Assembly: GCF_000218895.1 (NCBI RefSeq)
Contig: NC_015703.1
Location: 1,797,501 to 1,861,500, forward strand
Source: Runella slithyformis DSM 19594
GTDB taxonomy: Bacteria > Bacteroidota > Bacteroidia > Cytophagales > Spirosomataceae
DNA length: 64,000 nt
Direction of reading: 5' to 3'
Below, piece after piece: positions 27,950 through 37,022 of the stretch. Under the pieces are notes generated by a model that had not been told where the DNA came from, did no database searches, and saw only the letters and a program-made list of their open reading frames with translations. The stretch's first letter is position 1. Every line of letters starts with the position of its first letter. The translations under genes and the position numbers were made by a program.

Positions 27950-28660
27950 TCATAACACCACAAACTCCACCCGACGGTTTTTTTTTCGATTTTCTTCGGA
28001 GGTATTGGGGGCAATCGGGTCAAGGCTGCCTCGGCCTTTGCTTTGAAGGCGACGGCGTTCAATCCCTTTTTTGATCAGATAGGTTTCTACCGCCTGGCAG
28101 CGCTCTTGGGAAAGCTTTACGTTCAGGTCAAAATCGCCGGCATTGTCGGTATGACCGCGAATTTCAATCCGAATTGCCGGGTTTTGGATCAAAGCTTCGG
28201 CCAGCGCATCCAGTTCAGGCTGTGATTCTGAGCGAAGCACAGGGCTGCTGCGATCGAAATAAATATTTTTCAGCGTGATGGCTTTGCCTTTCTCCGGTAT
28301 CTTCAAAGGCTCGATTTCTTTTTTGGCAGGGATCATTTTAAACTGCACCACATTTTGGGGGCGTAAATCCCGAACGGGCAAAACCAGCGTCATAAAACCT
28401 TCCGCAATGCACTCGACCAGATAATTGGCTTTACCCGGCAGCTTGGCCGACGCTTTTCCGGAGGCATCAGCCTGCAATTCAAGTACCCGTTTTCCAGTTT
28501 CGTCCGTTACATAAAACGCAGCACTTGTCACGGGCTGTTTCGTCTCAATATGATGGGCATCAATCAAAACATAATACTCTTCAGACTTAGCATTTCCCTG
28601 GGCGAGGGTCGTAATAGAAAAACTAATGTATAGGGCAAAGAGAAGGATTGTACGTTTCAT
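27950..28660 (-). CDS. OmpA family peptidoglycan-associated protein
   Basis: About 236 residues. I start at the ATG for MKRTILLFALYIS, which gives a normal signal peptide cut near AQGNAK, not eight codons earlier. The middle (about 25-125) is a beta-rich carboxypeptidase-regulatory-like domain. Residues about 135-236 are a complete OmpA C-terminal domain: IYFDRSSPVLR, IEIRGHTDNAG, LSQERCQAVETYL, GIERRRLQSKGRG and NRRVEFVVL. It should sit in the periplasm or outer membrane and bind peptidoglycan. It heads a likely operon with hemW and mtgA. Confidence 0.88.
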   Translation of the reverse strand: MKRTILLFALYISFSITTLAQGNAKSEEYYVLIDAHHIETKQPVTSAAFYVTDETGKRVLELQADASGKASAKLPGKANYLVECIAEGFMTLVLPVRDLRPQNVVQFKMIPAKKEIEPLKIPEKGKAITLKNIYFDRSSPVLRSESQPELDALAEALIQNPAIRIEIRGHTDNAGDFDLNVKLSQERCQAVETYLIKKGIERRRLQSKGRGSLDPIAPNTSEENRKKNRRVEFVVL

Positions 28661-28746
28661 TCTATGAGGTAATTTCGACCCCAAGTTAGCAAATGTGGAT
28701 TTCAGAAAGTCAAAAAGGGTTTATCTATTGAAAAGTCTTTCCCCTT

Positions 28747-29427
28747 TTACGCAAAGGCCTGCGGATAAAGCGTCCTTCCATACGACACCAGCTTTTCATG
28801 TGCCTGAAGGGCCGCAACCATCATAAGGAAGAATAAAACCAAAAGAAATGCCGCAACGAATGGATAATGTGCTCCATCCAACAGAGTGTATTTTATAATA
28901 GCTCTTACCACAAAATGAGCATTTATAATACCCGCTCCACCGCTGGAAGTATAAGCAGTAAATGACAGTTTTCGAGGCATATTTAAATTACGGAAAAACA
29001 GAAACATACCATACATAAACCCAATGCCCAACGTTGGGAGCAAAATGGAATCGTTAATCGTCAGCAATGTAGATTTATTGGTTCTTTGCAGAAATTCAAA
29101 CAGGATCCACGTCAAAACGGCCGTAAAAAACACCTTTGGCCAACTGAAAAACGATTTAAAGTTTTGCCAAAAATAACGGCGGTATTGGCGTCCCACCTGC
29201 TTCTCTTTTTCCCTGACCACTTGCCGAAATCCATTTTTGGCAAAAGCGGCCAATGTTTCATCAAAAATCTTCGCTTCAGACTGTGCGGGGTTTTGGTGGA
29301 AACGCTCTTCTATTTTGGCGGCAATATGGTCCACCAATTCAACCTGTACATCAAAGTACTTCACTCCTTTATCATTTACATACCGATAAAGGTGATTGAT
29401 TTCCTGTTTGGTGAGTTCTCTTTTCAT
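28747..29427 (-). CDS. Unknown membrane protein, paralogue B of the PadR operon
   Basis: About 226 residues, starting at the ATG at 29425-29427 (MKRELTKQEINHLYRYV), one base after the stop of its paralogue. The soluble N-terminal half (1-110) has the motif VELVDHIAAKIEE and an Ala/Phe-rich helix (FDETLAAFAKNGF). The C-terminal half has about four membrane helices, and the protein ends LYPQAFA like its neighbour. It is probably an inner-membrane protein. It resembles the PadR-linked membrane proteins of other phyla in layout only; I cannot name the family. Confidence 0.72.
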   Translation of the reverse strand: MKRELTKQEINHLYRYVNDKGVKYFDVQVELVDHIAAKIEERFHQNPAQSEAKIFDETLAAFAKNGFRQVVREKEKQVGRQYRRYFWQNFKSFFSWPKVFFTAVLTWILFEFLQRTNKSTLLTINDSILLPTLGIGFMYGMFLFFRNLNMPRKLSFTAYTSSGGAGIINAHFVVRAIIKYTLLDGAHYPFVAAFLLVLFFLMMVAALQAHEKLVSYGRTLYPQAFA

Positions 29428-29428
29428 G

Positions 29429-30091
29429 TTAGGCAAAAGCTTGCGGGTAAAGACGTTTTTGTTCTTTGATGAAATAGGCTTCTGTTTCAAAACTCGCCCA
29501 TGCTGACACCCAAGCCAGCCCAAAAGCGACCGCCAATAATCCATGAGGCAGCGTGATGTTTTCGGAAAAGAAATAAAGATATTGAAGAATAAAGGGGCTT
29601 TGAACAACTTCCACAGGGCTCTCACCGTAAGGAGTCCGAGGCGTTAATTTACGTTTGGAACGGTTTTGAGACAGTGCATAGAGTTTATGTACAAGCCTGA
29701 TCGTGACCAAAATCCCATTGACGATGATGACAGCCCTTACCCCAAACTCCATACAACATCCCCAAATAAATCCGATCAAGGCAACGGTAAAGAATAAGCG
29801 CGGCAACTTCCAAAACTGCTTAAAGAAACCCCACCACAGCTTATTGCTCCGACGGGCCACGGCAATGTGCGCTTTTTCGACCACTTCCGTAAAGCCGAAA
29901 ATTCCAAACCCGGCATATACGCTTTCCAGCGCGCGCTCAAACGTCAGCGTCGGATTTTCTTCTCTTTTTTGTTCTATCTCAGAAGCCAAGTGATCCACCA
30001 ATTCAAGTTGCAGATCATAATAGTCTACGCCTTTGCGCTTTACAAACGCATACAGTTCCTCAATTTGCGCGGGGGTAAGTTCCTTCGTCAT
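29429..30091 (-). CDS. Unknown membrane protein, paralogue A of the PadR operon
   Basis: 220 residues, starting within the PadR stop codon (TGATG, one shared base), so translation is coupled. The N-terminal half matches paralogue B (LTPAQIEELYAFVKRKGVDY, LELVDHLASEIEQ, ALESVYAGFGIFGF). About three to four hydrophobic helices follow, and the C-terminus is LYPQAFA. The conserved E-L-V-D-H core in the soluble part may be a binding or interaction site. Function is unknown; control by PadR suggests a response to a small molecule or envelope condition. Confidence 0.72.
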   Translation of the reverse strand: MTKELTPAQIEELYAFVKRKGVDYYDLQLELVDHLASEIEQKREENPTLTFERALESVYAGFGIFGFTEVVEKAHIAVARRSNKLWWGFFKQFWKLPRLFFTVALIGFIWGCCMEFGVRAVIIVNGILVTIRLVHKLYALSQNRSKRKLTPRTPYGESPVEVVQSPFILQYLYFFSENITLPHGLLAVAFGLAWVSAWASFETEAYFIKEQKRLYPQAFA

Positions 30092-30429
30092 CAGCCAAGG
30101 GAAAGTTTGGGATTCAACAATAATTGCATGTGTTTGACAAAATCGGTGAGTTCTTCCAGGCGGCTCACGGTTTCGGTTTTGCCTTTTTCGGTCAATGCAT
30201 AGTATTTACGGGGGCGGTTGCCAACGTGTTCAATGGTTACGGTCAATAAACCTTCCGCTTCCAGTCTGTGCAATGACGGATACAAGGCCCCTTCATTGAT
30301 AACCACTTCACCATTGGTCTGCTCTTTCACCTTTTGGGTGATTTCATAGCCGTACATTCGCTTATTTTCTTCCAACAATTTTAAGATAATGAGCGAAAGG
30401 CTTCCTTTGTATAGTTGAGAGTTGTTCAT
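30091..30429 (-). CDS. PadR family transcriptional regulator
   Basis: A 112-residue winged-helix repressor. It shows the PadR signature MYGYEITQKVKEQTNG, INEGALYPSLHRLEAEGLL and RPRKYYALTEKGK, followed by a C-terminal dimerisation helix. PadR proteins usually repress their own operon and release DNA on binding a ligand. Here the start codon lies four bases after a TATATTTG promoter element, and the promoter spacer carries a repeat that could be its operator. It is first in an operon with two paralogous membrane proteins. Confidence 0.9.
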   Translation of the reverse strand: MNNSQLYKGSLSLIILKLLEENKRMYGYEITQKVKEQTNGEVVINEGALYPSLHRLEAEGLLTVTIEHVGNRPRKYYALTEKGKTETVSRLEELTDFVKHMQLLLNPKLSLG

Positions 30430-30433
30430 GACG

Positions 30434-30465
30434 CAAATATATACATCAGGAACTGATACATCAAA
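30434..30465 (-). promoter_or_regulatory. PadR operon promoter with operator-like repeat in the spacer
   Basis: On the minus strand: TTTG (complement of 30462-30465), 20 nt, TATATTTG (complement of 30434-30441), then CGTC and the ATG. Transcription would begin at or within a few bases of the start codon. The spacer holds ATCAG-GAA-CTGAT (plus strand) inside two direct copies of ATACATCA (30441-30448 and 30456-30463), similar to known PadR sites rich in ATAC/GTAT and ATGT/ACAT. Confidence 0.7.
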
Positions 30466-30486
30466 GTCTGAGGTATTATTTTTTTG

Positions 30487-30669
30487 CTATTCTTCAATAG
30501 CCGGCGTCGGCACTTTCCCTGGCGGCTTGCGTCGTTTTTTGAGCGCATCGCTCAGAAGAAATTCAATTTGGCCGTTGGTACTTCTGAATTCTTCCTGCGC
30601 CCATCGCTCCAACTCTTTCAGCATGTCGGCACTGATTCGAAGTACAAACGCCTTTTTTTCGTTGGCCAT
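30487..30669 (-). CDS. Arc-type ribbon-helix-helix DNA-binding protein
   Basis: A 60-residue protein with the Arc/MetJ fold pattern: a short beta strand (KAFVLRIS), then helix DMLKELERWAQEEF, turn, and helix STNGQIEFLLSDALKKR, ending in a Lys/Pro-rich tail. It should bind DNA as a dimer. It lies 95 bp downstream of the SPFH gene on the same strand, a neighbourhood I recall for other Bacteroidota. No partner toxin is visible. Confidence 0.75.
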   Translation of the reverse strand: MANEKKAFVLRISADMLKELERWAQEEFRSTNGQIEFLLSDALKKRRKPPGKVPTPAIEE

Positions 30670-30764
30670 TGGTTTGAAAATGAAATTGATAAAAAATCCA
30701 AAGGGGAATGCTTAGACAGCATTGTATCTAAGCATTCCCAAAAATAGAAATTTAAGCGAAGCGG

Positions 30765-31619
30765 TCAATTGTATAAGGTACCGGCATTGATGACAGGGCT
30801 CACGGATTTTTCACCGCACAGCACCACCAGCAGGTTGCTTACCATGGCGGCTTTGCGCTCTTCGTCGAGGTGTACAATGCCTTTTTCCGAAAGCTTTGCC
30901 AAGGCCATTTCCACCATGCCCACGGCCCCATCCACAATTTGCTTGCGGGCCGCCACCACCGCCGAGGCCTGCTGGCGCTGGAGCATGGCACCCGCGATCT
31001 CCGGCGAATAAGCCAAGTGACTGATGCGCGCTTCGTGGATGCCGACCCCGGCCCGCACTAAGCGCTCGGTGAGTTCGTGTTCGAGCATTTCATTGATCTT
31101 CCCTGAACCATCTCGCAGCGTGATTTGAGCATCTTCGTCTTCAATGGTATCATAACAGTACATGCCGGCCAGCTTTCGTATGGCAGCCTCCGACTGAATT
31201 TCGACAAATTTCTGGTAATTATCCACTTCAAAGGAAGCTTGGGCCGTATCCTGCACGTGCCATACCACAACGGCGGCAATTTCGATGGGATTGCCCATTT
31301 TATCATTCACTTTCAGTTTGGGTCCGTTGAGATTGCGGGCACGTAAACTAATCTTACGCCGACGGTACAAAGGGTTGACCCAACGTAATCCATTCTCTCG
31401 GATGGTTCCGACGTATTCCCCGAAAAAGGTAGCCACCGCAGCCTCGTTGGGATTGATCACCGTTAAGCCCGACAATAAAATGGTTCCGCCAAAAAATAAT
31501 AGGGTGGCCAATACACCTGCATGTGCCCCGGCAGCTACCATTCCCCCAAAAATCCACAGGACTAAGATTGCCGCAATAAATGCAAAACCCGAAGTAGAGG
31601 TAAGTTCTTTTTCTTTCAT
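30765..31619 (-). CDS. SPFH/Band 7 domain membrane protein
   Basis: 284 residues. Two N-terminal membrane helices (about 11-55) are followed by an SPFH domain ([30 protein letters not shown], a prohibitin/stomatin-like core). A helical region follows with [20 protein letters not shown] and [22 protein letters not shown]. Such proteins form large oligomers on membranes and organise microdomains or control proteases. The gene is followed by the RHH regulator on the same strand and is divergent from lysS. Confidence 0.88.
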   Translation of the reverse strand: MKEKELTSTSGFAFIAAILVLWIFGGMVAAGAHAGVLATLLFFGGTILLSGLTVINPNEAAVATFFGEYVGTIRENGLRWVNPLYRRRKISLRARNLNGPKLKVNDKMGNPIEIAAVVVWHVQDTAQASFEVDNYQKFVEIQSEAAIRKLAGMYCYDTIEDEDAQITLRDGSGKINEMLEHELTERLVRAGVGIHEARISHLAYSPEIAGAMLQRQQASAVVAARKQIVDGAVGMVEMALAKLSEKGIVHLDEERKAAMVSNLLVVLCGEKSVSPVINAGTLYN

Positions 31620-31809
31620 GACACAGTTGATATTAAAATGATATCACAATAGTATCTTTTTATCGGGAAAGTTTCTTTCAAACAATGACAAAAGGTTAAA
31701 CCGGTTTATGAGCGGAAAAAACCTATTTCGCACCGGTTGGTTGTATAAGAAAAGCACTCAAAATCAACCGAGAGGAAAAGCAAAAACGAAGATTAACCGT
31801 TATTTTTTT

Positions 31810-31817
31810 TAATTTTG
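31810..31817 (+). promoter_or_regulatory. -7 promoter element for lysS
   Basis: TAATTTTG matches TAnnTTTG. It overlaps the first possible TTG start of the lysS frame, which rules out that start and supports the ATG at 31872 (leader about 50 nt). Confidence 0.6.
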
Positions 31818-31871
31818 CGGCCTCATAAAATGACCAAAGCGGTAATTCACTGCCGCAAACTGCTGAATACA

Positions 31872-33584
31872 ATGCTAAGCGAACAAGAACTATTGCGCCG
31901 CCAAAAGCGCGAAGAATTGATGAAACTGGGGATTGATCCCTACCCTGCCGAATCGTTTGAGGTAAACGTCACCTCGGCCGACATCCATAAAAACTACGAG
32001 AATAATAAGCTTGACTATAAGAATATCTCCATTGCCGGCCGTTTGATGAGCTTCCGCATCATGGGAAGCGCCTCTTTTGTGGAGCTTCAGGACAGCACCG
32101 GACGTATTCAGCTGTACTTCCGTCGCGATGATCTTTGCCCGGACGAAGATAAAACCCTGTACAACACAATCTTCAAAAAACTCCTCGACATCGGTGATAT
32201 CATCGGCGTGAAAGGATTTGTGTTTACGACCCAAACCAACGAGGTCTCCATTCACGTACAGGAATTTAAAATTCTGAACAAGTCATTGAAACCGCTGCCG
32301 GTGGTCAAAGAGGCCGACGGAAAAACCTACGACGGCTTCACCGACCCCGAGCAACGCTACCGTCAGCGGTACGTGGACCTGATCGTGAATCCGCACGTGA
32401 AAGATATTTTCATCAAACGCGCCAAGATCATCAGTACCATGCGGCGCATATTTGATGATAAAGGTTGGTTGGAAGTAGAAACTCCTATTTTGCAGCCTAT
32501 CCACGGCGGTGCCACGGCTCGTCCGTTCAAAACCCACCACAATACCTTGGATATGCCGCTGTACATGCGCATTGCCAACGAATTGTACCTCAAACGTCTC
32601 ATCGTGGGCGGTTTTGACGGGGTGTATGAATTCGGAAAAATGTTCCGCAACGAAGGCATGGACCGCACGCACAACCCCGAGTTTACGTCGCTGGAATTTT
32701 ACGTGGCCTACAAAGACTACCACTGGATGATGAGTATGACCGAAGAACTGCTGGAAAAAGTAGCCTTAGCGGTAAACGGTCAAACTAAAGTGCAGTCGTG
32801 GGGCAATGAAATTGAGTTTGCCGGCCCGTACGAGCGATTGAGCATTTTTGAAGCCATTGAAAAATACACGGGCGTCAACGTCGAAGGAAAAACGGAAGCG
32901 GAATTGATTGCGCATTGTACCGAATGGGGCATCGAAACCGACGGAACCATGGGCGTGGCTAAATTGATTGATGAGATCTTCGGGGCCAAAGTGGAAGACA
33001 ACCTGATTCAACCGACATTCATCATTGATTATCCCGTCGAAATGTCGCCGTTGACCAAAAAGCACCGCAGCAAACCGGGACTGGTGGAGCGTTTTGAGTT
33101 ATTTATCAACGGAAAAGAGGTCGCCAACGCCTATTCGGAGTTGAATGACCCCATCGACCAACGCGAGCGTTTTGAGGAGCAGCTCCGCCTGGCCGAGCGC
33201 GGCGACGAAGAAGCGATGGCAATGGACGAAGATTTCATCCGATCACTGGAATATGGAATGCCGACCACGTCAGGAATCGGTATAGGCATCGACCGCCTCA
33301 CCATGATGCTGACCGATCAGACGAGCATTCAGGAAGTGCTGTTCTTCCCGCAGATGCGCCTCGAAAAGAAAGTGGAAATGGCTTCCGAAAATGATTACAT
33401 GGCGCAGGGGGTGCCCACTATTTGGATTCCGGCCTTGCAGAAAATGGGCTTTTTGACCATCGAAGCCCTCAAAGCGGCCAATCCCAACAAAATCTTCAAC
33501 GATCTGGGCGGCCTGCGCAAAAAGTTAAAAATCGAAGCTCCCATGCCGAAGAAAGAGGAAGTGGAGAGTTGGATAAACGGATAA
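31872..33584 (+). CDS. lysS: Lysyl-tRNA synthetase, class II
   Basis: About 570 residues. Charges tRNA-Lys in the cytoplasm. An N-terminal OB-fold anticodon-binding domain ([22 protein letters not shown], split here) is followed by the class II core: motif 1 near [16 protein letters not shown], motif 2 [20 protein letters not shown] and motif 3 [15 protein letters not shown]-terminal extension of about 60 residues follows motif 3 and is rich in Lys. I use the ATG at 31872 ([13 protein letters not shown]) because the upstream codons lie within the promoter. Confidence 0.95.
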   Translation: MLSEQELLRRQKREELMKLGIDPYPAESFEVNVTSADIHKNYENNKLDYKNISIAGRLMSFRIMGSASFVELQDSTGRIQLYFRRDDLCPDEDKTLYNTIFKKLLDIGDIIGVKGFVFTTQTNEVSIHVQEFKILNKSLKPLPVVKEADGKTYDGFTDPEQRYRQRYVDLIVNPHVKDIFIKRAKIISTMRRIFDDKGWLEVETPILQPIHGGATARPFKTHHNTLDMPLYMRIANELYLKRLIVGGFDGVYEFGKMFRNEGMDRTHNPEFTSLEFYVAYKDYHWMMSMTEELLEKVALAVNGQTKVQSWGNEIEFAGPYERLSIFEAIEKYTGVNVEGKTEAELIAHCTEWGIETDGTMGVAKLIDEIFGAKVEDNLIQPTFIIDYPVEMSPLTKKHRSKPGLVERFELFINGKEVANAYSELNDPIDQRERFEEQLRLAERGDEEAMAMDEDFIRSLEYGMPTTSGIGIGIDRLTMMLTDQTSIQEVLFFPQMRLEKKVEMASENDYMAQGVPTIWIPALQKMGFLTIEALKAANPNKIFNDLGGLRKKLKIEAPMPKKEEVESWING

Positions 33585-33596
33585 CAACTTAAACAA

Positions 33597-33625
33597 AAGG
33601 CGAGGCAAACCCCTCGCCTTCTTTC
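33597..33625 (+). terminator. Terminator-like hairpin between lysS and the reductase gene
   Basis: A 9-bp perfect stem, AAGGCGAGG (33597-33605) with CCTCGCCTT (33612-33620), loop of 6, then CTTTC. It ends only 7 bp before the next ATG at 33632, so any transcript entering that gene must read through it or start inside it. Confidence 0.65.
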
Positions 33626-33631
33626 TGACCT

Positions 33632-34669
33632 ATGGACCTGACCACTCATCGCCTGCGCATTGTACAGATCATTTCCGAGACATCCGACACCAAGACGTTT
33701 GTCTTACAGCCCTTGGATGATATGCCGTTTAATTATCAGGCAGGGCAATTTTTGACGTTGCTGTTTAAAGAGCACGGTCAGGAGGTCAGGCGTTCGTTTT
33801 CGTTTTCTACGGCACCGGGAGTAGATGTACTTCCGGCCATTACTATCAAGCGCGTACCCAACGGGCTGGTTTCCCGCCGATTGCTTGATTATGCAAAAGA
33901 AGGTGATGTGCTCATTGCATTAGAACCGTCGGGACGCTTCATTGTACCAAGCCAAGTGGTACCGCGACATGTATTTCTGATGGGAGCCGGGAGTGGAATC
34001 ACGCCGTTGTTTTCATTGCTGAAACATCTTTTGTACACTGCACCCGAAACATCCGTTACGCTTCTGTACAGCAACCGAACCGTTGAGTCCACTATTTATT
34101 ATGAGCAACTGCAACAGTTGCAGGCCGCGCATCCGCAACGCTTAAAAGTGATCTTCTTTTGGGGGAATGCCAAAAACCTGCGGCAAGCCCGGCTTAATAA
34201 TTCGATGTTGGAAGAGATCGTCAACCAACACCTGATTTCTTCCAAGGACGATGTACTTTTTTACACCTGCGGGCCGCTGCACTTTATGCTCATGGTACAA
34301 ATCACGCTCTTGACCATGGGCTTTGAGAAAGCACGCATTCATCGTGAGTTTTATACCGTCGACACCAAACCTCCGACCCCAAAACAGTATAAAGCCCAAT
34401 ACGTTACGCTGGATTTTAAGGGAACCTCCACCCTCGTTGAAGCAGCCAATAACCTGACCATCTTGGATGCGGGCGTCAAAGCGGGCTTGCCTTTGCCCTA
34501 TAATTGCCGTTCGGGTCAATGCGGCAGTTGCATTGCACAATGCAAAGAAGGAGTGGTGGAAATGGAATACAATGAAATACTCACCGACGAAGAAGTAAGC
34601 CTCGGCCGCGTGCTGACGTGCATGGCGCACCCGCTCACAGACGATGTGCGCATATCATGGGAGAATTAA
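33632..34669 (+). CDS. PaaE-like ferredoxin/flavodoxin reductase with 2Fe-2S domain
   Basis: A 345-residue electron-transfer protein. The FAD domain has RRSFSFSTAP, the NAD(P) domain has VFLMGAGSGITPLFSLLKH and FYTCGP, and the C-terminal plant-type ferredoxin domain has four Cys (CRSGQCGSCIAQC, minus its last, plus LTC before the end). It resembles PaaE, the reductase of phenylacetyl-CoA epoxidase, and related hydroxylase reductases, but no paa genes are present, so the partner is unknown. Its stop codon shares the tetramer TTAA with the stop of the convergent desulfurase gene. Confidence 0.87.
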   Translation: MDLTTHRLRIVQIISETSDTKTFVLQPLDDMPFNYQAGQFLTLLFKEHGQEVRRSFSFSTAPGVDVLPAITIKRVPNGLVSRRLLDYAKEGDVLIALEPSGRFIVPSQVVPRHVFLMGAGSGITPLFSLLKHLLYTAPETSVTLLYSNRTVESTIYYEQLQQLQAAHPQRLKVIFFWGNAKNLRQARLNNSMLEEIVNQHLISSKDDVLFYTCGPLHFMLMVQITLLTMGFEKARIHREFYTVDTKPPTPKQYKAQYVTLDFKGTSTLVEAANNLTILDAGVKAGLPLPYNCRSGQCGSCIAQCKEGVVEMEYNEILTDEEVSLGRVLTCMAHPLTDDVRISWEN

Positions 34670-35826
34670 GCCGTCACCGTTTTGTACATTTCGGCTACAG
34701 TGTTTACGGCATAATCAATCTCTGCTTCGGTATTGTATTTCCCAAACGAAAACCGCACATTTCCACGGTCGGGTGCCACACCGAGTGCCCCCAATACGTG
34801 CGAGCCTACTTCTGAGCCGCTGGAGCAGGCACTTCCGCCCGAAGCCGATATCTTGGCGATGTCTAAATTAAAAAGCAACATATCGCTGATGTCTGAGGGC
34901 GGCAGGCTGACGTTCAACACGGTATAGTTACTGCGCTCCATGTTTTCGGAATCGCCGTTAAAACGTACATCTTCTATCTTTTCGCGGAGCCCGGCAATCA
35001 TCCGTTTCTTCAGGTGCTCGATATGGGCACGGTGCGTATCCATGTCGCGATACGCGATTTCCAGTGCTTTGGCTAACCCCACTATTCCGTACACATTTTC
35101 CGTTCCGCCGCGCATATTCCGCTCCTGCGCGCCACCGTGGATGTAAGGATGAATTTTAGCCTCTCCGCTCACATACAGGAAACCTACACCTTTCGGACCG
35201 TTGAATTTATGGGCCGCCCCCACGATAAAATGCGTTTTCAGCTGTTTCAGATCATGCCGCAAATGCCCCACCGTTTGAACCGTATCACTGTGGAAGATGG
35301 CATCGTATTGCCCACACAGATCACCTGCTGCGTTCAGGTCCAGCAAATTACCGATCTCATTGTTGCCATGCATCAGCGATACCAGCGACCGCGGATTCGT
35401 GCGGAGCAGCTCTTCCAAATGGTTCAGGTCCACATGGCCTTTTTCATCAATGTTGACGAGACTCAACTTGATCTTCCCCGCTTTGGCCAAATATTCCAAT
35501 GTATGCAATACGGCGTGATGCTCCAACGGCGATGTAATGGCGTGCGTCAGGCCGTAGGTATCAATACTGCACGTAATGGCAGTATTGTCGGCTTCGGTGC
35601 CGCCCGAAGTAAAAAATATCTGCGACGGTGATGTATTCAATAACCCGGCCACCGTTTTACGCGCCTGTTCAATGGCCGATTTTACCACTCGTCCGTGCCC
35701 GTGAATGGACGATGGATTGCCGTACTGCTCGGTCATCCACGGAAGCATGGCTTCAATTACTTCGGGAGAGATGCGAGTGGTGGCGGCATTGTCCAGGTAA
35801 ACGCGGTCGGCTACGGAGCGGATCAT
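34666..35826 (-). CDS. Cysteine desulfurase (NifS/IscS family)
   Basis: A 386-residue PLP enzyme that removes sulfur from cysteine for Fe-S clusters or tRNA thiolation. Motifs: VYLDNAATTRIS at the start, FTSGGTEADNTAI, FHSDTVQTVGH, the PLP-lysine site AAHKFNGPKGVGFLYV, and the mobile catalytic-Cys loop SGGSACSSGSEVGSHVLGAL. The short loop fits the IscS/NifS group I type. There is no scaffold gene (iscU or nifU) nearby. A TAnnTTTG element lies about 56 bp upstream. Confidence 0.92.
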   Translation of the reverse strand: MIRSVADRVYLDNAATTRISPEVIEAMLPWMTEQYGNPSSIHGHGRVVKSAIEQARKTVAGLLNTSPSQIFFTSGGTEADNTAITCSIDTYGLTHAITSPLEHHAVLHTLEYLAKAGKIKLSLVNIDEKGHVDLNHLEELLRTNPRSLVSLMHGNNEIGNLLDLNAAGDLCGQYDAIFHSDTVQTVGHLRHDLKQLKTHFIVGAAHKFNGPKGVGFLYVSGEAKIHPYIHGGAQERNMRGGTENVYGIVGLAKALEIAYRDMDTHRAHIEHLKKRMIAGLREKIEDVRFNGDSENMERSNYTVLNVSLPPSDISDMLLFNLDIAKISASGGSACSSGSEVGSHVLGALGVAPDRGNVRFSFGKYNTEAEIDYAVNTVAEMYKTVTA

Positions 35827-35881
35827 GGGAGTAGTATTAGCGGTTGTTGAAGTCTGTTTGACTGTAAAAATTTAGTAACTG

Positions 35882-35889
35882 CAAAAATA
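35882..35889 (-). promoter_or_regulatory. -7 promoter element for the cysteine desulfurase gene
   Basis: Minus strand reads TATTTTTG (TAnnTTTG), giving a leader of about 50 nt. No clear -33 partner. Confidence 0.5.
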
Positions 35890-36024
35890 CGCTGAAAGTT
35901 CTACTCTACCAACCTATCGAGTCGACCGAGTAATCAATATTTTGCAGTATTACCAAAGAATGTTTGGCGTAAAATTTAACGATTTTTAGAAAATTACCGT
36001 CAATTTTGTAAAAAATACCTCGCT

Positions 36025-36984
36025 ATGCCTGTCGTCCGTCAATCAACCTATCCCGGTCCGCCCCGTTATTTGTTCAATGGGCATTTGCAAACCATTATTC
36101 CCAGTGTTTTTCGAAAAATTGAAGGAGTGGCCTACGAACGGGAGCGCTTCATGCTTTCCGACGGCGATTTTGTCGATCTAGATTGGCTCGACACGAAAAG
36201 CAAAAAATTGGTCGTGTTGACGCACGGCCTGGAAGGAGATTCGGGACGTCATTACATCAAAGGAACTGCCAAGCTGTTTGCCCGACACGGTTGGGATGTC
36301 TTGGCATGGAACTGCCGCTCGTGCAGCGGTGAAATGAACAAAGCCTTTCGGTTATATAACCACGGCGAGATCGGCGACATCAGCGAACTCATCGACCATG
36401 CCCTGCGCACCAAACATTACGAAAAAATAGCGCTTGTAGGTTACAGCATGGGCGGAAACATTTCCCTCAAATACGTAGGGGTCAAAGGCAAAGACTTGCC
36501 GGACGCCGTGCAGGGGGTAGCGGCTTTTTCGGCCCCTACCAATCTGAAAACCAGCGCCGAACTGCTTGATTTGCCGAAAAATCGCCTGTATCGGGAACGG
36601 TTCATGAAAAAACTCACGAAGAAAATCACGGCCAAAGCAGAATTATATCCGGGCAAGCTGGACATGGAGCGCCTGAAAAACGTCAAAGTATGGAAAGATT
36701 TTGATGACTTTTTTTCGGCCCCCGTCAACGGTTACCGAGATGCGGACGATTTTTATGAACAGGCCTCGGCCGTCAATTTTATCAAAGAAGTGCACATTCC
36801 CGTGTTGATCTGTAATGCCCAAAATGACCCGATCCTAAACGACGACTGCGCCCCGAAAGCATTAGCCGAAAAGCATCGGCACATTTTTGTAGAAACTCCC
36901 AAAACGGGCGGCCACGTGGGCTTTTTGGTCAAAAACGACGAATTTACCTGGGCAGAGCGCCGGGCACTCACCTTTCTGAGCTAA
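36025..36984 (+). CDS. YheT-type alpha/beta hydrolase
   Basis: A 319-residue hydrolase of the YheT/ABHD group, substrate unknown. Family features: PRYLFNGHLQTIIP near the start, LTHGLEGDSGRHYIKG (oxyanion region), AWNCRSCSGE, nucleophile elbow LVGYSMGGNISLKY (Ser), acid in NAQNDPIL (Asp) and base in GGHVGFL (His). No signal peptide. The gene ends at a strong bidirectional terminator. Confidence 0.88.
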   Translation: MPVVRQSTYPGPPRYLFNGHLQTIIPSVFRKIEGVAYERERFMLSDGDFVDLDWLDTKSKKLVVLTHGLEGDSGRHYIKGTAKLFARHGWDVLAWNCRSCSGEMNKAFRLYNHGEIGDISELIDHALRTKHYEKIALVGYSMGGNISLKYVGVKGKDLPDAVQGVAAFSAPTNLKTSAELLDLPKNRLYRERFMKKLTKKITAKAELYPGKLDMERLKNVKVWKDFDDFFSAPVNGYRDADDFYEQASAVNFIKEVHIPVLICNAQNDPILNDDCAPKALAEKHRHIFVETPKTGGHVGFLVKNDEFTWAERRALTFLS

Positions 36985-37021
36985 AAAAAGCCCCTGAACT
37001 CAACATCTCAGGGGCTTTTTT
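36984..37021. terminator. Strong bidirectional intrinsic terminator
   Basis: A 14-bp perfect stem with AAAAAAGCCCCTGA (36984-36997) and TCAGGGGCTTTTTT (37008-37021), loop of 10 nt. The T-tracts on both strands end the YheT gene (plus) and the small gene at 37023 (minus). Confidence 0.92.
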
Positions 37022-37022
37022 G

